Source: Blastocatellia bacterium (lineage in GTDB: Bacteria > Acidobacteriota > Blastocatellia > Pyrinomonadales > Pyrinomonadaceae). Taken from it: a stretch of DNA of 64,000 nucleotides. Positions 56,369 through 64,000 of this stretch are shown piece by piece (the stretch's first letter is position 1; the number at the start of each line of letters is the position of its first letter). The stretch is taken from the NCBI GenBank assembly GCA_016789265.1, contig JAEUQK010000010.1, positions 105,630-169,629 of the forward strand. The letters are read 5' to 3'. Position numbers and translations under genes: made by a program. The notes beneath the pieces were generated by a model, which was given only the letters and a program-made list of their open reading frames with translations, was not told the DNA's origin and searched no databases.

Positions 56369-57196
56369 ATGGCTGGTGTCCATTCATTTGAGGTAGGCGG
56401 CGTCAAGTTTGGCGACGGAGACCTATCGTTCATTCTTGGCCCTTGTGTGGTCGAGTCGCTTGAGCATGCGATGTTCATGGCGACGTCGATCAAGGAGATC
56501 TGCGAGCGGGTCGGCGTTGGGTTTGTTTATAAGTCCTCATTCGACAAAGCAAATCGCAGTTCCATTGAGAGCTTTCGAGGCGACGGCATGGATTTCGGCC
56601 TTGATGTGCTGGCTCAGGTTAAGGAAAAGGTCGGCGTTCCCGTCATTACGGACATTCACGAGCCCTGGCATGCAGAGAGAGCAGCGGCGGTGGCTGATAT
56701 ATTGCAGATACCCGCGTTTTTGTGCAGGCAGACGGACCTGCTTGTTGCCGCTGCAAAAACCGGAAAGGCAGTAAACGTAAAGAAGGGCCAATTTCTCGCT
56801 CCCTGGGATGCAAGGAACATTGTCGACAAATTGCAGGCGGCCGGATGCGAGAAGATATTACTGACGGAACGCGGAGCGAGCTTTGGTTACAATAATCTTG
56901 TTGTCGATCTGCGGTCGTTTCCGATAATGCGCTCCTTTGGTGTGCCGGTCGTTTTCGATGTGACCCATAGCTTGCAGCTTCCCGGCGGATTAGGGAAAGC
57001 AACCGGCGGACAAGCCCAGTACATCGAAGATTTTGCACGAGCCGGCGTTGCCTGCGGCGTCGATGCTGTCTTTATGGAAGTCCATAACGACCCGGCTAAT
57101 GCACCGAGCGACGGACCTAACCAACTGCCGCTTGATAGATTGGAACGATTACTCTCCAAACTTAAACAGATCCACGAATTAGTAAATGAAAATTGA
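56369..57196 (+). CDS. kdsA: 3-deoxy-8-phosphooctulonate synthase (Kdo-8-phosphate synthase)
   Basis: The enzyme condenses PEP with arabinose 5-phosphate in LPS Kdo synthesis. [18 protein letters not shown] opens the barrel, and [32 protein letters not shown] and [19 protein letters not shown] are the conserved substrate-binding blocks. ATG 56369 (MAGVHSFEV) is chosen over the in-frame TTG 56357. The length of 275 residues is normal. Whether it is the metal-dependent form cannot be read with confidence. Its last 11 nt overlap the M1-like gene. Confidence 0.95.
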   Translation: MAGVHSFEVGGVKFGDGDLSFILGPCVVESLEHAMFMATSIKEICERVGVGFVYKSSFDKANRSSIESFRGDGMDFGLDVLAQVKEKVGVPVITDIHEPWHAERAAAVADILQIPAFLCRQTDLLVAAAKTGKAVNVKKGQFLAPWDARNIVDKLQAAGCEKILLTERGASFGYNNLVVDLRSFPIMRSFGVPVVFDVTHSLQLPGGLGKATGGQAQYIEDFARAGVACGVDAVFMEVHNDPANAPSDGPNQLPLDRLERLLSKLKQIHELVNEN

Positions 57197-59486
57197 ACCG
57201 CACCAACGGAGAATCGGAGGGAATTCAGCTATTCTTCTTTTGACGATCATATTTTTGATCGCTAATTGTGGATCGGTTGTTAACGCACAGATAGGCGGCA
57301 CACAAGACGACACGCGCGTTTCCGCAACGTGGCAGGTCTTGAAATACGACATCTCGGCGACATTACCGGCAAATGATTCGGACCGGAACCTGTCCGCGAA
57401 AGCGAAGCTCGATATAAAGAATGTTTCAGCACGTCCTGCGGGGACTCTAACCTTGAGGATCAGTCCGAGCGCTGACGTTTCCACCTTAAGTGTGAATGGC
57501 GCAGCGAAGGAATTTACAAAGGCGGAAGAAAAGACCGGAACCGGGAGCCTACAGCGTCTGGTCGTCAGAATGCCGACGGTCGCGCCCGGCGGTACGGTTT
57601 CCGTTGCCGTCGATTACAAGTTGAATATAAAGGACAACTCCGGGCTCGCAGCGATCTCATCCGCCGGGTCTCAATTTCTGCCGCTTTCATTCTGGTATCC
57701 GACGCCGAATAGCTGGTTCTTTGCGCGCGGCGCGGATTACGCACCAACAAGAATTCAGGTTACTTCCGCCGGGCAAACTATCGTTTCATCGGGTTCTGAA
57801 TCTGGTGGCGCGTTTGAAGGGAAATTTGGCTCACAGCCTTTCTTTCTAGCTGGAAATTGGGACGTCACTAATTCAGGGGGCGTTTCCGTATATTTGCCGA
57901 AAGGGGCGAATCCGGACGAGCAGAAGCGGGCTTCCGAACTCGCTTCGCTTGCGGCCGAGGCCAAGTCCTATGTCGAGAGCCGATTGGGAAAGGGTCAGGA
58001 CGTTCCTATCAGACTTATATCGGTTCGCCGCGGTGCCGGATTTTCGAGCGGTGGTACGATCCTTTTTGATGAAGCTGTTCTCCGACGGCCGAAACTCGAT
58101 TCACAAACGACGATGAGCGTCGCAGAAGGAGTGGCTAAAACATGGCTCGGCGGGTCGGTCTCAGTGAACGGCGACGGCGGCGGTGCGATCCGCGAAGGAC
58201 TTTCCCGCTATCTCGCTACGCAGTTCATCGAAAGCAAATTCGGAAAGGAAGTTGCAGACGTCGAAAGGCTTCGTCAGCGTGTTGCCTACGCGGCGGTGGT
58301 CTTGCGGGACCAGCCGATCAACACTGTTTCACCCCTCGACGACTACTACTATGCTGTCGTGGCGAACAAAGCCGCGATGTTGTGGCGACTGCTTGCGATA
58401 AAAACCGGAGCAGATTCATTCGGATCGCGTATAACGGCCTCGATACAAGACGGTAATGTGACCTTGGCAGAGATAAGAGCCGCGTTTCCTGAACAGAAAG
58501 AATTCCTCGATTACGGATTCGATCAGACCACGGACATGAACCTCCGAGCGGGCTTGCCTCAGCAGGGAGCGGGTGAGTCAAAGGTCGCTTTGCAAAATAC
58601 CGGAGCTGTTGACGTTACAGTGGACGTCGAGGCGACGCTCGAGAACGGTCAACGCCTCTCTGCTTCGACGACGGTCCGCTCAAAGAACTTTGGTGAAGTG
58701 ACCTTCAAGACTCCTAATAAGATCCGGCGTGTCGAAATTGACCGTGAAAAGCTATATCCTCAAACGGATTTCTCCGACGATGTCGCCCCACGCGAACTCA
58801 CCGACAGCGACCTTCTATTGGCCGTTAAGCGGTCATTTGACAAGCAGGAATATGCAAACGCAGAGAAAACCGCTCGAGCCGTGCTTTTTGAGTTTCCGAG
58901 ATTTGACGATGTACGGATACTCCTTGCCCGTTCTCTTTTAGCACTCGGGCGTAATACTGACGCCGAGAAGGAATTCAAGGCCGTCTTAGATGAAAAACTT
59001 CCGAGTTCACGCAGCATTGGGTGGGCTTTGATCGGGCTTGCTGACATTGGTTCTCGGGCCAACCAGAATGAGCAGGCCGTAAAATTCGCTACGGAGGCGC
59101 TCCGAGCGGATGCCGAATATGGAGCGAGCCTTTCTGCACGGAACATTCGAAATAAAGCCGGGTCTAAGAATTCCGATCCTTCGGTTGCAGCCTATTTCGA
59201 ACAGTTTGACAAAGCGGCGGCAGCGAACCAAAAGGCTGCCCTTGATTCTCTGGTATTGCCGGGCGAAGCCTCACGATTTGCGAGCGGCGTCGCGGGCCAA
59301 ACCGTCCAGTGGAAAACTGAGATCACACATGTCGATCTAATTGATATCAGCACCGCGATCGTAGAGACCAACCTTTCGATAAAACTTCTAAATCGAGAGC
59401 CGGAGTCGGGCTTGGCAGTCTATCGGCTTACTCGAGTCGGCAGCGGATGGAAGCTTAGTTCGGTCGACGTATTTGAGGTCCGTTGA
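57186..59486 (+). CDS. M1-peptidase-like pseudoenzyme with TPR-like tail, secreted
   Basis: This 766-residue protein has a signal peptide ([18 protein letters not shown], to about residue 34). An M1 aminopeptidase N-terminal beta-domain (about 35-200) and a catalytic-fold region follow. Where active M1 enzymes have HExxH-18-Glu, this one reads [12 protein letters not shown] and [11 protein letters not shown]: His1 is Glu314, Glu is Gly315 and His5 is Lys318, while Glu337 is retained at the exact spacing. Zinc catalysis is therefore lost. The C-terminal part (about 530-680) has TPR-like repeats ([46 protein letters not shown]). It is embedded between kdsA and kdsC. Confidence 0.85.
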   Translation: MKIEPHQRRIGGNSAILLLTIIFLIANCGSVVNAQIGGTQDDTRVSATWQVLKYDISATLPANDSDRNLSAKAKLDIKNVSARPAGTLTLRISPSADVSTLSVNGAAKEFTKAEEKTGTGSLQRLVVRMPTVAPGGTVSVAVDYKLNIKDNSGLAAISSAGSQFLPLSFWYPTPNSWFFARGADYAPTRIQVTSAGQTIVSSGSESGGAFEGKFGSQPFFLAGNWDVTNSGGVSVYLPKGANPDEQKRASELASLAAEAKSYVESRLGKGQDVPIRLISVRRGAGFSSGGTILFDEAVLRRPKLDSQTTMSVAEGVAKTWLGGSVSVNGDGGGAIREGLSRYLATQFIESKFGKEVADVERLRQRVAYAAVVLRDQPINTVSPLDDYYYAVVANKAAMLWRLLAIKTGADSFGSRITASIQDGNVTLAEIRAAFPEQKEFLDYGFDQTTDMNLRAGLPQQGAGESKVALQNTGAVDVTVDVEATLENGQRLSASTTVRSKNFGEVTFKTPNKIRRVEIDREKLYPQTDFSDDVAPRELTDSDLLLAVKRSFDKQEYANAEKTARAVLFEFPRFDDVRILLARSLLALGRNTDAEKEFKAVLDEKLPSSRSIGWALIGLADIGSRANQNEQAVKFATEALRADAEYGASLSARNIRNKAGSKNSDPSVAAYFEQFDKAAAANQKAALDSLVLPGEASRFASGVAGQTVQWKTEITHVDLIDISTAIVETNLSIKLLNREPESGLAVYRLTRVGSGWKLSSVDVFEVR

Positions 59487-59487
59487 T

Positions 59488-60000
59488 ATGGACATTTCAC
59501 GTTTGGATCCAGGAAAGATCGAAGCCGCCAAGCGTGTGCGGCTTCTTTTGTTGGATTGCGACGGAGTGCTCACAGACGGCCGCCTTTATTTCAACGAATC
59601 CGGTGAGACGCTGAAGGTCTTCCACGCCCGCGACGGGCAGGGGATCGTCGATTGGCATAAGGCAGGTTTCCGATCAGGGATCATTTCGGGCCGGAGCTCG
59701 AAGATCGTCGATCTCAGAGGCGGGCAACTCGGCGTTGAATTCATTTTTCAGGGCCGAAAGGAAAAGGTTTCGGCGTTTCAGGAGATCGTCGCGGCGGCCG
59801 GAGTCGATCCCATGGAAACCGCATTTGTAGGCGATGACACGCCGGACGCGGAAGTAATGCCTTTCGTTGGATTCGCGGTCGCAGTCGCCGATGCACATGA
59901 CGCTGTGAAAAGGGCGGCTCACTTCATTACAGAGAGAAAGGGAGGACGAGGTGCCGTTCGAGAGGTGGTCGATCTACTCCTGTTCTGTAAGCAGTCCTAA
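59488..60000 (+). CDS. kdsC: Kdo-8-phosphate phosphatase
   Basis: This HAD-family phosphatase (170 residues from ATG 59488) removes phosphate from Kdo-8-phosphate to give Kdo. The catalytic DCDGVLTDGRLYF has nucleophile Asp23 and acid Asp25. Further motifs are GIISGRSSKIVDLRGGQLGVEFIFQG and FVGDDTPDAEVMPFVGFAVAVADA. The C1-type tetrameric KdsC is short like this. The start follows the M1-like stop by 1 nt, ATG 59488 being preferred to the in-frame ATG 59473. The stop overlaps the convergent methyltransferase gene by 27 nt. Confidence 0.94.
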   Translation: MDISRLDPGKIEAAKRVRLLLLDCDGVLTDGRLYFNESGETLKVFHARDGQGIVDWHKAGFRSGIISGRSSKIVDLRGGQLGVEFIFQGRKEKVSAFQEIVAAAGVDPMETAFVGDDTPDAEVMPFVGFAVAVADAHDAVKRAAHFITERKGGRGAVREVVDLLLFCKQS

Positions 60001-61488
60001 TTCGGCAAAACTTTGTAGATTCGAATCTACAATACCCGGCAATTTACCTAGTGCTTCGGCGCGGTCCTTCTCTTCGATCCCTAACCTCTCCACCAGATCG
60101 TTTACGACCGATCTACTATCTCTTGTGCCGTCTAACAGCGAGACCATTGCTCTTACCAGTTCACTGCTGAAGCCAATGTTCACACCGAGTAGAGAAGTCA
60201 TACAATCACAGCCATTTGCAGCCTGCCACCGCGCAAATTTATGTACACGCGGCCGTTCCTCGACTATCCAATGTGTCGATAAAGGAACCGTGAAAAGGCT
60301 CAACAATCGAGCCTTATAGAGTTTTAGCAGAAATTCCAAGGTCGTCGCCGCCTCAGTTCCTGAGTCTGGGACAAGTTCGGAGAGACACGTCGGGACAACC
60401 TGTTCAAGTGAAGCGAGAACAGACTTTGTTAGCGGGTGATTGACCTTTATCGAACGGCCATCGGTGGAGGCAAATCTTGCCGATTGAGTGTCTACCAGCG
60501 TAGAGGTATCAGAAACCGATCGCAAGGGTGTGATCGCATACGTCCGTCTGATAGCTTCGGGGAGGACGGCATTTGTCGGCGGGTTTGTGTTTTTACAAAA
60601 CACACTCATCCGAAACTTTGTCAGGTCAATGAAATCCCTATACTGTTCCCGCTGCAACGGGTCGTCAGTTAGGCTCGCGAGTTCCTTAGCCAATTCCGGA
60701 TCTGTAATTTCTTCAAAGGACGCCGGGTCCGCCTCGCAGACATATCTCAATCCATGATTGTCGATGAGGCGTGCAAATTCGAGGAAGTAATAGGGATGAT
60801 TCAAATCGGCGAGATCGTCATGAAATATGTTGGATATGTTTTTTCCGGTAAGATCACTTTCGATCTCATCGTAAAGGGAACGTTGAAACGAGCCCTCGGC
60901 AGCGGCAGAACCAATAATGGACAAGACGGACTTCGCCGACGCCACCTTTTTCATTGGGTCGTCAACATCTTTCGACATTTGGCCGAAAAGATCCCATCCG
61001 ATCTTTCGGACGTAGCACCCCGGATACGTGTTGTAGCTTATGTAACCGATCCCATTTTCGGTCAGGCAATCTCGCATCAATTCGAGAATACGATCTCGAA
61101 CACTGTCAGGGACCCAAGAGAATAGGCCGTGGGCTACGACGTAATCGAACTCGCCCAGTTCATTCGCATTTAGGTCGAGGATATCCACTGCCTCGAACTG
61201 CGTATTGTTCAGTTCCAGCACCGAACTGGTTTCGCGAGCACGATCGATGTGCCTTGTCGAGAGATCTATCCCGAAGAATTCGCTATCGCGAAAAATGCTC
61301 GCTGAATAAGCGATGTTTGTTCCATCACCGCAGCCGAGCTCAAGGTAGCGGCATTTCGAGGGAGGAACGGGTGTCAAGCCATGAAGAATAGCCAGGGTTG
61401 AAAGCCGGTCCGGATTTGTCTGCGGAAAGGTGAAACTGGGATAAGGTAGATCGTCATAGGCCGTAGCTCTGTCTGTGCGGTTTTTCAT
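59974..61488 (-). CDS. Class I SAM methyltransferase with regulatory domain, paralogue A
   Basis: This 504-residue protein has a SAM-binding Rossmann motif CRYLELGCGDGTNIAYSA (about 47-64), then DLSTRHIDRARE (motif II) and a YDVVAHGLFSWVPDSVR segment. A second, large part (about 220-490) is the regulatory region seen in the MethyTransf_Reg type: ...DDLADLNHPYYFLEFARLIDNHGLRYV..., then KFRMSVFCKNTN. It is closely related to paralogue B at 61665-63197 and is separated from it by a tRNA gene. The substrate is unknown. Its 3' end overlaps kdsC by 27 nt. Confidence 0.85.
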   Translation of the reverse strand: MKNRTDRATAYDDLPYPSFTFPQTNPDRLSTLAILHGLTPVPPSKCRYLELGCGDGTNIAYSASIFRDSEFFGIDLSTRHIDRARETSSVLELNNTQFEAVDILDLNANELGEFDYVVAHGLFSWVPDSVRDRILELMRDCLTENGIGYISYNTYPGCYVRKIGWDLFGQMSKDVDDPMKKVASAKSVLSIIGSAAAEGSFQRSLYDEIESDLTGKNISNIFHDDLADLNHPYYFLEFARLIDNHGLRYVCEADPASFEEITDPELAKELASLTDDPLQREQYRDFIDLTKFRMSVFCKNTNPPTNAVLPEAIRRTYAITPLRSVSDTSTLVDTQSARFASTDGRSIKVNHPLTKSVLASLEQVVPTCLSELVPDSGTEAATTLEFLLKLYKARLLSLFTVPLSTHWIVEERPRVHKFARWQAANGCDCMTSLLGVNIGFSSELVRAMVSLLDGTRDSRSVVNDLVERLGIEEKDRAEALGKLPGIVDSNLQSFAELGLLTEQE

Positions 61489-61575
61489 CCTGTAAAAAGC
61501 AGATCGTTAGAGAAAGAAAATGCTTGGATGTGCATTGCCCTTATGGCATAATTGCGGCGTTGGCTTCCCGGATTT

Positions 61576-61650
61576 GCGGGCGTAACTCAATGGTAGAGTG
61601 TCAGCTTCCCAAGCTGAAAGTTGCGGGTTCGATCCCCGTCGCCCGCTCCA
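61576..61650 (+). tRNA. tRNA-Gly(CCC) with encoded CCA
   Basis: The sequence folds as a complete cloverleaf: acceptor GCGGGCG (61576-61582) with CGCCCGC (61640-61646), discriminator T, then encoded CCA (61648-61650). The anticodon stem TCAGC/GCTGA holds loop TTCCCAA, so the anticodon is CCC and reads GGG. The T loop is GGTTCGATCC-like. It stands alone on the plus strand between two minus-strand methyltransferase genes. Confidence 0.93.
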
Positions 61651-61664
61651 TTAACAGCTGTTTT

Positions 61665-63197
61665 TCAAGCGACAAGCAATCCCGTATTTAGAAAAACTTT
61701 CAGATTATTGTCCACGAAATCCTCCGGCGAAGATCCCGTTGATCCTCCCATCGCGGACCCCACGCGAGAACATTCCGAGACCAGTTCGTCACGTGTTCGT
61801 GTTCCGTCGGCAGCAAGCAGCAATGCCCTTGCCATCTCGTCCCTGATTCCCATACTCGCACCAGTCATTCCATTTACGTAATCGTAACCGGAACCCGCTT
61901 GCCACCGGGCGAAGTTGGAAACTTTCGGCCGCTCGGAAATGTGCAGTAGAAATATTGGCGCAAAGCACCGAAATTCGACCGCGGTCGAATGAAACAGCTC
62001 GACCAAATATCCTTTCAAAAGCTGCAGTCCGGCTTGCTTCTCCTCTTCGCCATAATTCGGAAAATGTTCCGAGACGATATTTTCCAAGGCTTGATAAGTG
62101 AACCGTTCGGGCCACCTTTCACTCAAAAAGCTCAATGCGGTCTTAACGAAAGGATGATTGATCGTAAACTCGCTTTCGGCTGGTCCTGCGAACGTAACGG
62201 TTGAGTCGTCATCTAATTTGGCATTGGGGGTCAATGGTCTCGACATCGAAGCAACTAAAAGTCGGTCGATCCGGTTTCGGTCGGCCCGATGATTTATGTT
62301 TACATCCTTGTGACAGATCAGGGAGCTCCTGAAACGGCGAGCTTTAAGGAAGTCGGCATATTGTTCGCGACGCAGATAGTCGTCACCCAACCGCTCTAAA
62401 GCCTGACGAACAAAGTCTGGAAAGCGCCGCTCAAACGCGGATGCAGGCTCGGATTCGGCAATGTACTGCAGCCCATACTTTTCCGCGAATTCAACGAATT
62501 TGGTGAAATAGAATGGCTGGTTATTGTCGGAGAGTTCGTCATGAAAAAGGTTCTGAGGCGGACGGTCCTCCGATAGCTCGATCTCTGCATCCAAAAACGA
62601 TTTGAGAAACGAATCATCCGGTGCTCCCTCCTTTAGAAACCTGAGAAAGTTCATTGCTGACTCGACCTTTTCAGCCGGGTCAGAGATAAGTTCGGATTGA
62701 AATCGCATTGCATCCCGAATGAAGCCGCGAAGATGCCACCCCGGATAAGCGTTGTAACTAATGTAACCGACACCATTCGGCTCGAGACAATTGGAATAGA
62801 TCCAAAGTATCTTTTCACGAACGAAGTCGGGAACCCATGAAAACAGGCCATGGGCGATGATAAAATCAAAGCGTCCGAATCTTTCCGCGTCGAACTCCAT
62901 CACATCCGCCTGATGGAAATCGGCGTTCGAAATGCCGACGACCTCGGCGATCTGTTTCGCTTCCTTTATTCGTTCGATAGAAAGGTCCAACCCAATGCAT
63001 TGAGATCCGGGCATTGAATAGGCGATCGAAATCAGATTCGCGCCGTCGCCGCAGCCAAGTTCGAGAACTCGGCAGTTATCAATGGGCGGGACATCCACGC
63101 CATGCAGCATCGCGATCGCGCCAAGGCGGTCAGGACGTATATGAGGGAATACAAAACTCGGATAAGCAACTGCGTCGTACGCAAATTCACTGGACAT
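61665..63197 (-). CDS. Class I SAM methyltransferase with regulatory domain, paralogue B
   Basis: This 510-residue protein has CRVLELGCGDGANLISIAYS near residues 43-62 as SAM-binding motif, DLSIERIKEAKQIA and FDFIIAHGLFSWVPDFVREKIL. The C-terminal regulatory region (about 210-505) aligns throughout with paralogue A, including the sequence SDNNQPFYFTKFVEFAEKYGLQYIAESEPASA. The two genes arose by duplication and have since diverged considerably. The gene ends 15 nt after the tRNA. It starts just before the rrn promoter region. Substrate is unknown. Confidence 0.86.
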   Translation of the reverse strand: MSSEFAYDAVAYPSFVFPHIRPDRLGAIAMLHGVDVPPIDNCRVLELGCGDGANLISIAYSMPGSQCIGLDLSIERIKEAKQIAEVVGISNADFHQADVMEFDAERFGRFDFIIAHGLFSWVPDFVREKILWIYSNCLEPNGVGYISYNAYPGWHLRGFIRDAMRFQSELISDPAEKVESAMNFLRFLKEGAPDDSFLKSFLDAEIELSEDRPPQNLFHDELSDNNQPFYFTKFVEFAEKYGLQYIAESEPASAFERRFPDFVRQALERLGDDYLRREQYADFLKARRFRSSLICHKDVNINHRADRNRIDRLLVASMSRPLTPNAKLDDDSTVTFAGPAESEFTINHPFVKTALSFLSERWPERFTYQALENIVSEHFPNYGEEEKQAGLQLLKGYLVELFHSTAVEFRCFAPIFLLHISERPKVSNFARWQAGSGYDYVNGMTGASMGIRDEMARALLLAADGTRTRDELVSECSRVGSAMGGSTGSSPEDFVDNNLKVFLNTGLLVA

Positions 63198-63406
63198 AAG
63201 TTCGGTTGATGAAACGTGGACGATTCTAATTTAGATAATGCGATAATGCACGTTTGGGAACAGTTACTCGGTCCGTTTTGCTTAATTTTGGAAAACGGGT
63301 TGTCTCGACTTGACTTTAACTTCACTCTGGTACAGAATCACAAATTGCCTCGAACGGAAGAGTTTCGAAATAAATTAAAAAATTCGAACAATTTCCTTGA
63401 GTGCGA

Positions 63407-63434
63407 TTGACAAGCTGATTTGGTTATGTATAAT
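63407..63434 (+). promoter_or_regulatory. Consensus rrn promoter (TTGACA-16-TATAAT)
   Basis: TTGACA (63407-63412), 16 nt and TATAAT (63429-63434) match the sigma70 consensus exactly in both boxes, with AT-rich DNA upstream (63361-63395). It is about 160 bp upstream of the 16S rRNA. Confidence 0.93.
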
Positions 63435-63593
63435 CAGTAGTTTCGCTCACGGGTTAAACCGATGAGCACGAAGTTGATATTTGAAAACTAGATATGTAGG
63501 TCCATGTGTTAATTCGTAATAACGAACAATGTTCATGAACTTCGGTTCTTGAACTCGTCAGATGAATTTCTGACGCAAAATAATGAGACAGAA
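63435..63593 (+). promoter_or_regulatory. 16S rRNA leader with boxA-like element and processing hairpin
   Basis: About 160 nt of leader. TTTGAAAACT (63479-63488) resembles the boxA-type text of other bacterial rRNA leaders. CGTCAG and CTGACG (about 63557-63575) form a small hairpin near the mature 5' end. A short open frame (63216-63410) upstream is not called. Confidence 0.6.

Positions 63594-64000
<407 letters not shown>

Noticed and set aside
63216..63410. 64-codon plus-strand frame upstream of the 16S rRNA
   Set aside because: It runs to the -35 box of the rrn promoter, has no motif and a GTG start without ribosome site.

Overview
The window looks like a piece of an Acidobacteriota chromosome, probably class Blastocatellia. 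The evidence is a secreted VWA-domain protein of the acidobacterial type, an Oar-like TonB receptor with an N-terminal carboxypeptidase-regulatory domain, many short secreted orphan proteins, and a partial 16S rRNA gene at the right edge. The phylum call rests on recognition and was not tested by alignment. Three kds genes imply Kdo-containing LPS and therefore an outer membrane. Gene density is high and no transposase, prophage or CRISPR array was seen.

Layout. 1-16.5 kb, mostly minus strand: a truncated M14 carboxypeptidase, small secreted proteins, a VWA protein, glnE translationally coupled to a NifA-like sigma54 activator, an RluA pseudouridine synthase, a D-aminoacylase-like amidohydrolase, cytochrome c, a TerC membrane protein and two related secreted proteins, one of them frameshifted. 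15.2-23.2 kb: de novo pyrimidine genes pyrC, pyrB, pyrR and divergent pyrD. A TonB-dependent receptor on the opposite strand separates pyrB from pyrC, and a terminator separates pyrR from pyrB. 23.2-27.5 kb: yceD-rpmF-fabH-fabD-acpP-fabF, fatty acid synthesis without plsX or fabG in the cluster. 27.6-29.4 kb: etfBA behind an 18-bp palindrome matching the Bacillus FadR operator. 29.4-35 kb: an ArsR/SRPBCC pair, a class III aminotransferase, a HELLH protein and a YyaL-type thioredoxin-domain protein that carries repeat-derived insertions.

35-53 kb: two tandem Ala/Asn-rich lipoproteins with duplicated promoters and leaders, a degenerate GGDEF protein, a beta-CASP MBL protein, an AraC regulator, a GIY-YIG-like protein, two MacB-type permeases without an ATPase, sucD, ndk, zinc-ribbon/DUF4190 proteins, a solitary nuoI, an IrrE-like protein, a GAF-SpoIIE phosphatase and a FecR protein. 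53.4-60 kb: kdsB, a small membrane protein, pyrG, kdsA, a catalytically dead M1-like peptidase and kdsC. pyrG supplies the CTP that KdsB needs to make CMP-Kdo. 60-64 kb: two paralogous methyltransferases flanking tRNA-Gly(CCC), then a consensus rrn promoter and the 16S rRNA.

The strongest candidates for a second look are the M1-like pseudopeptidase inside the Kdo operon, the FadR-type operator at etfBA, two families of palindromic repeats (one cloverleaf-shaped, one that provides coding sequence), and the duplicated promoter-leader-lipoprotein units.
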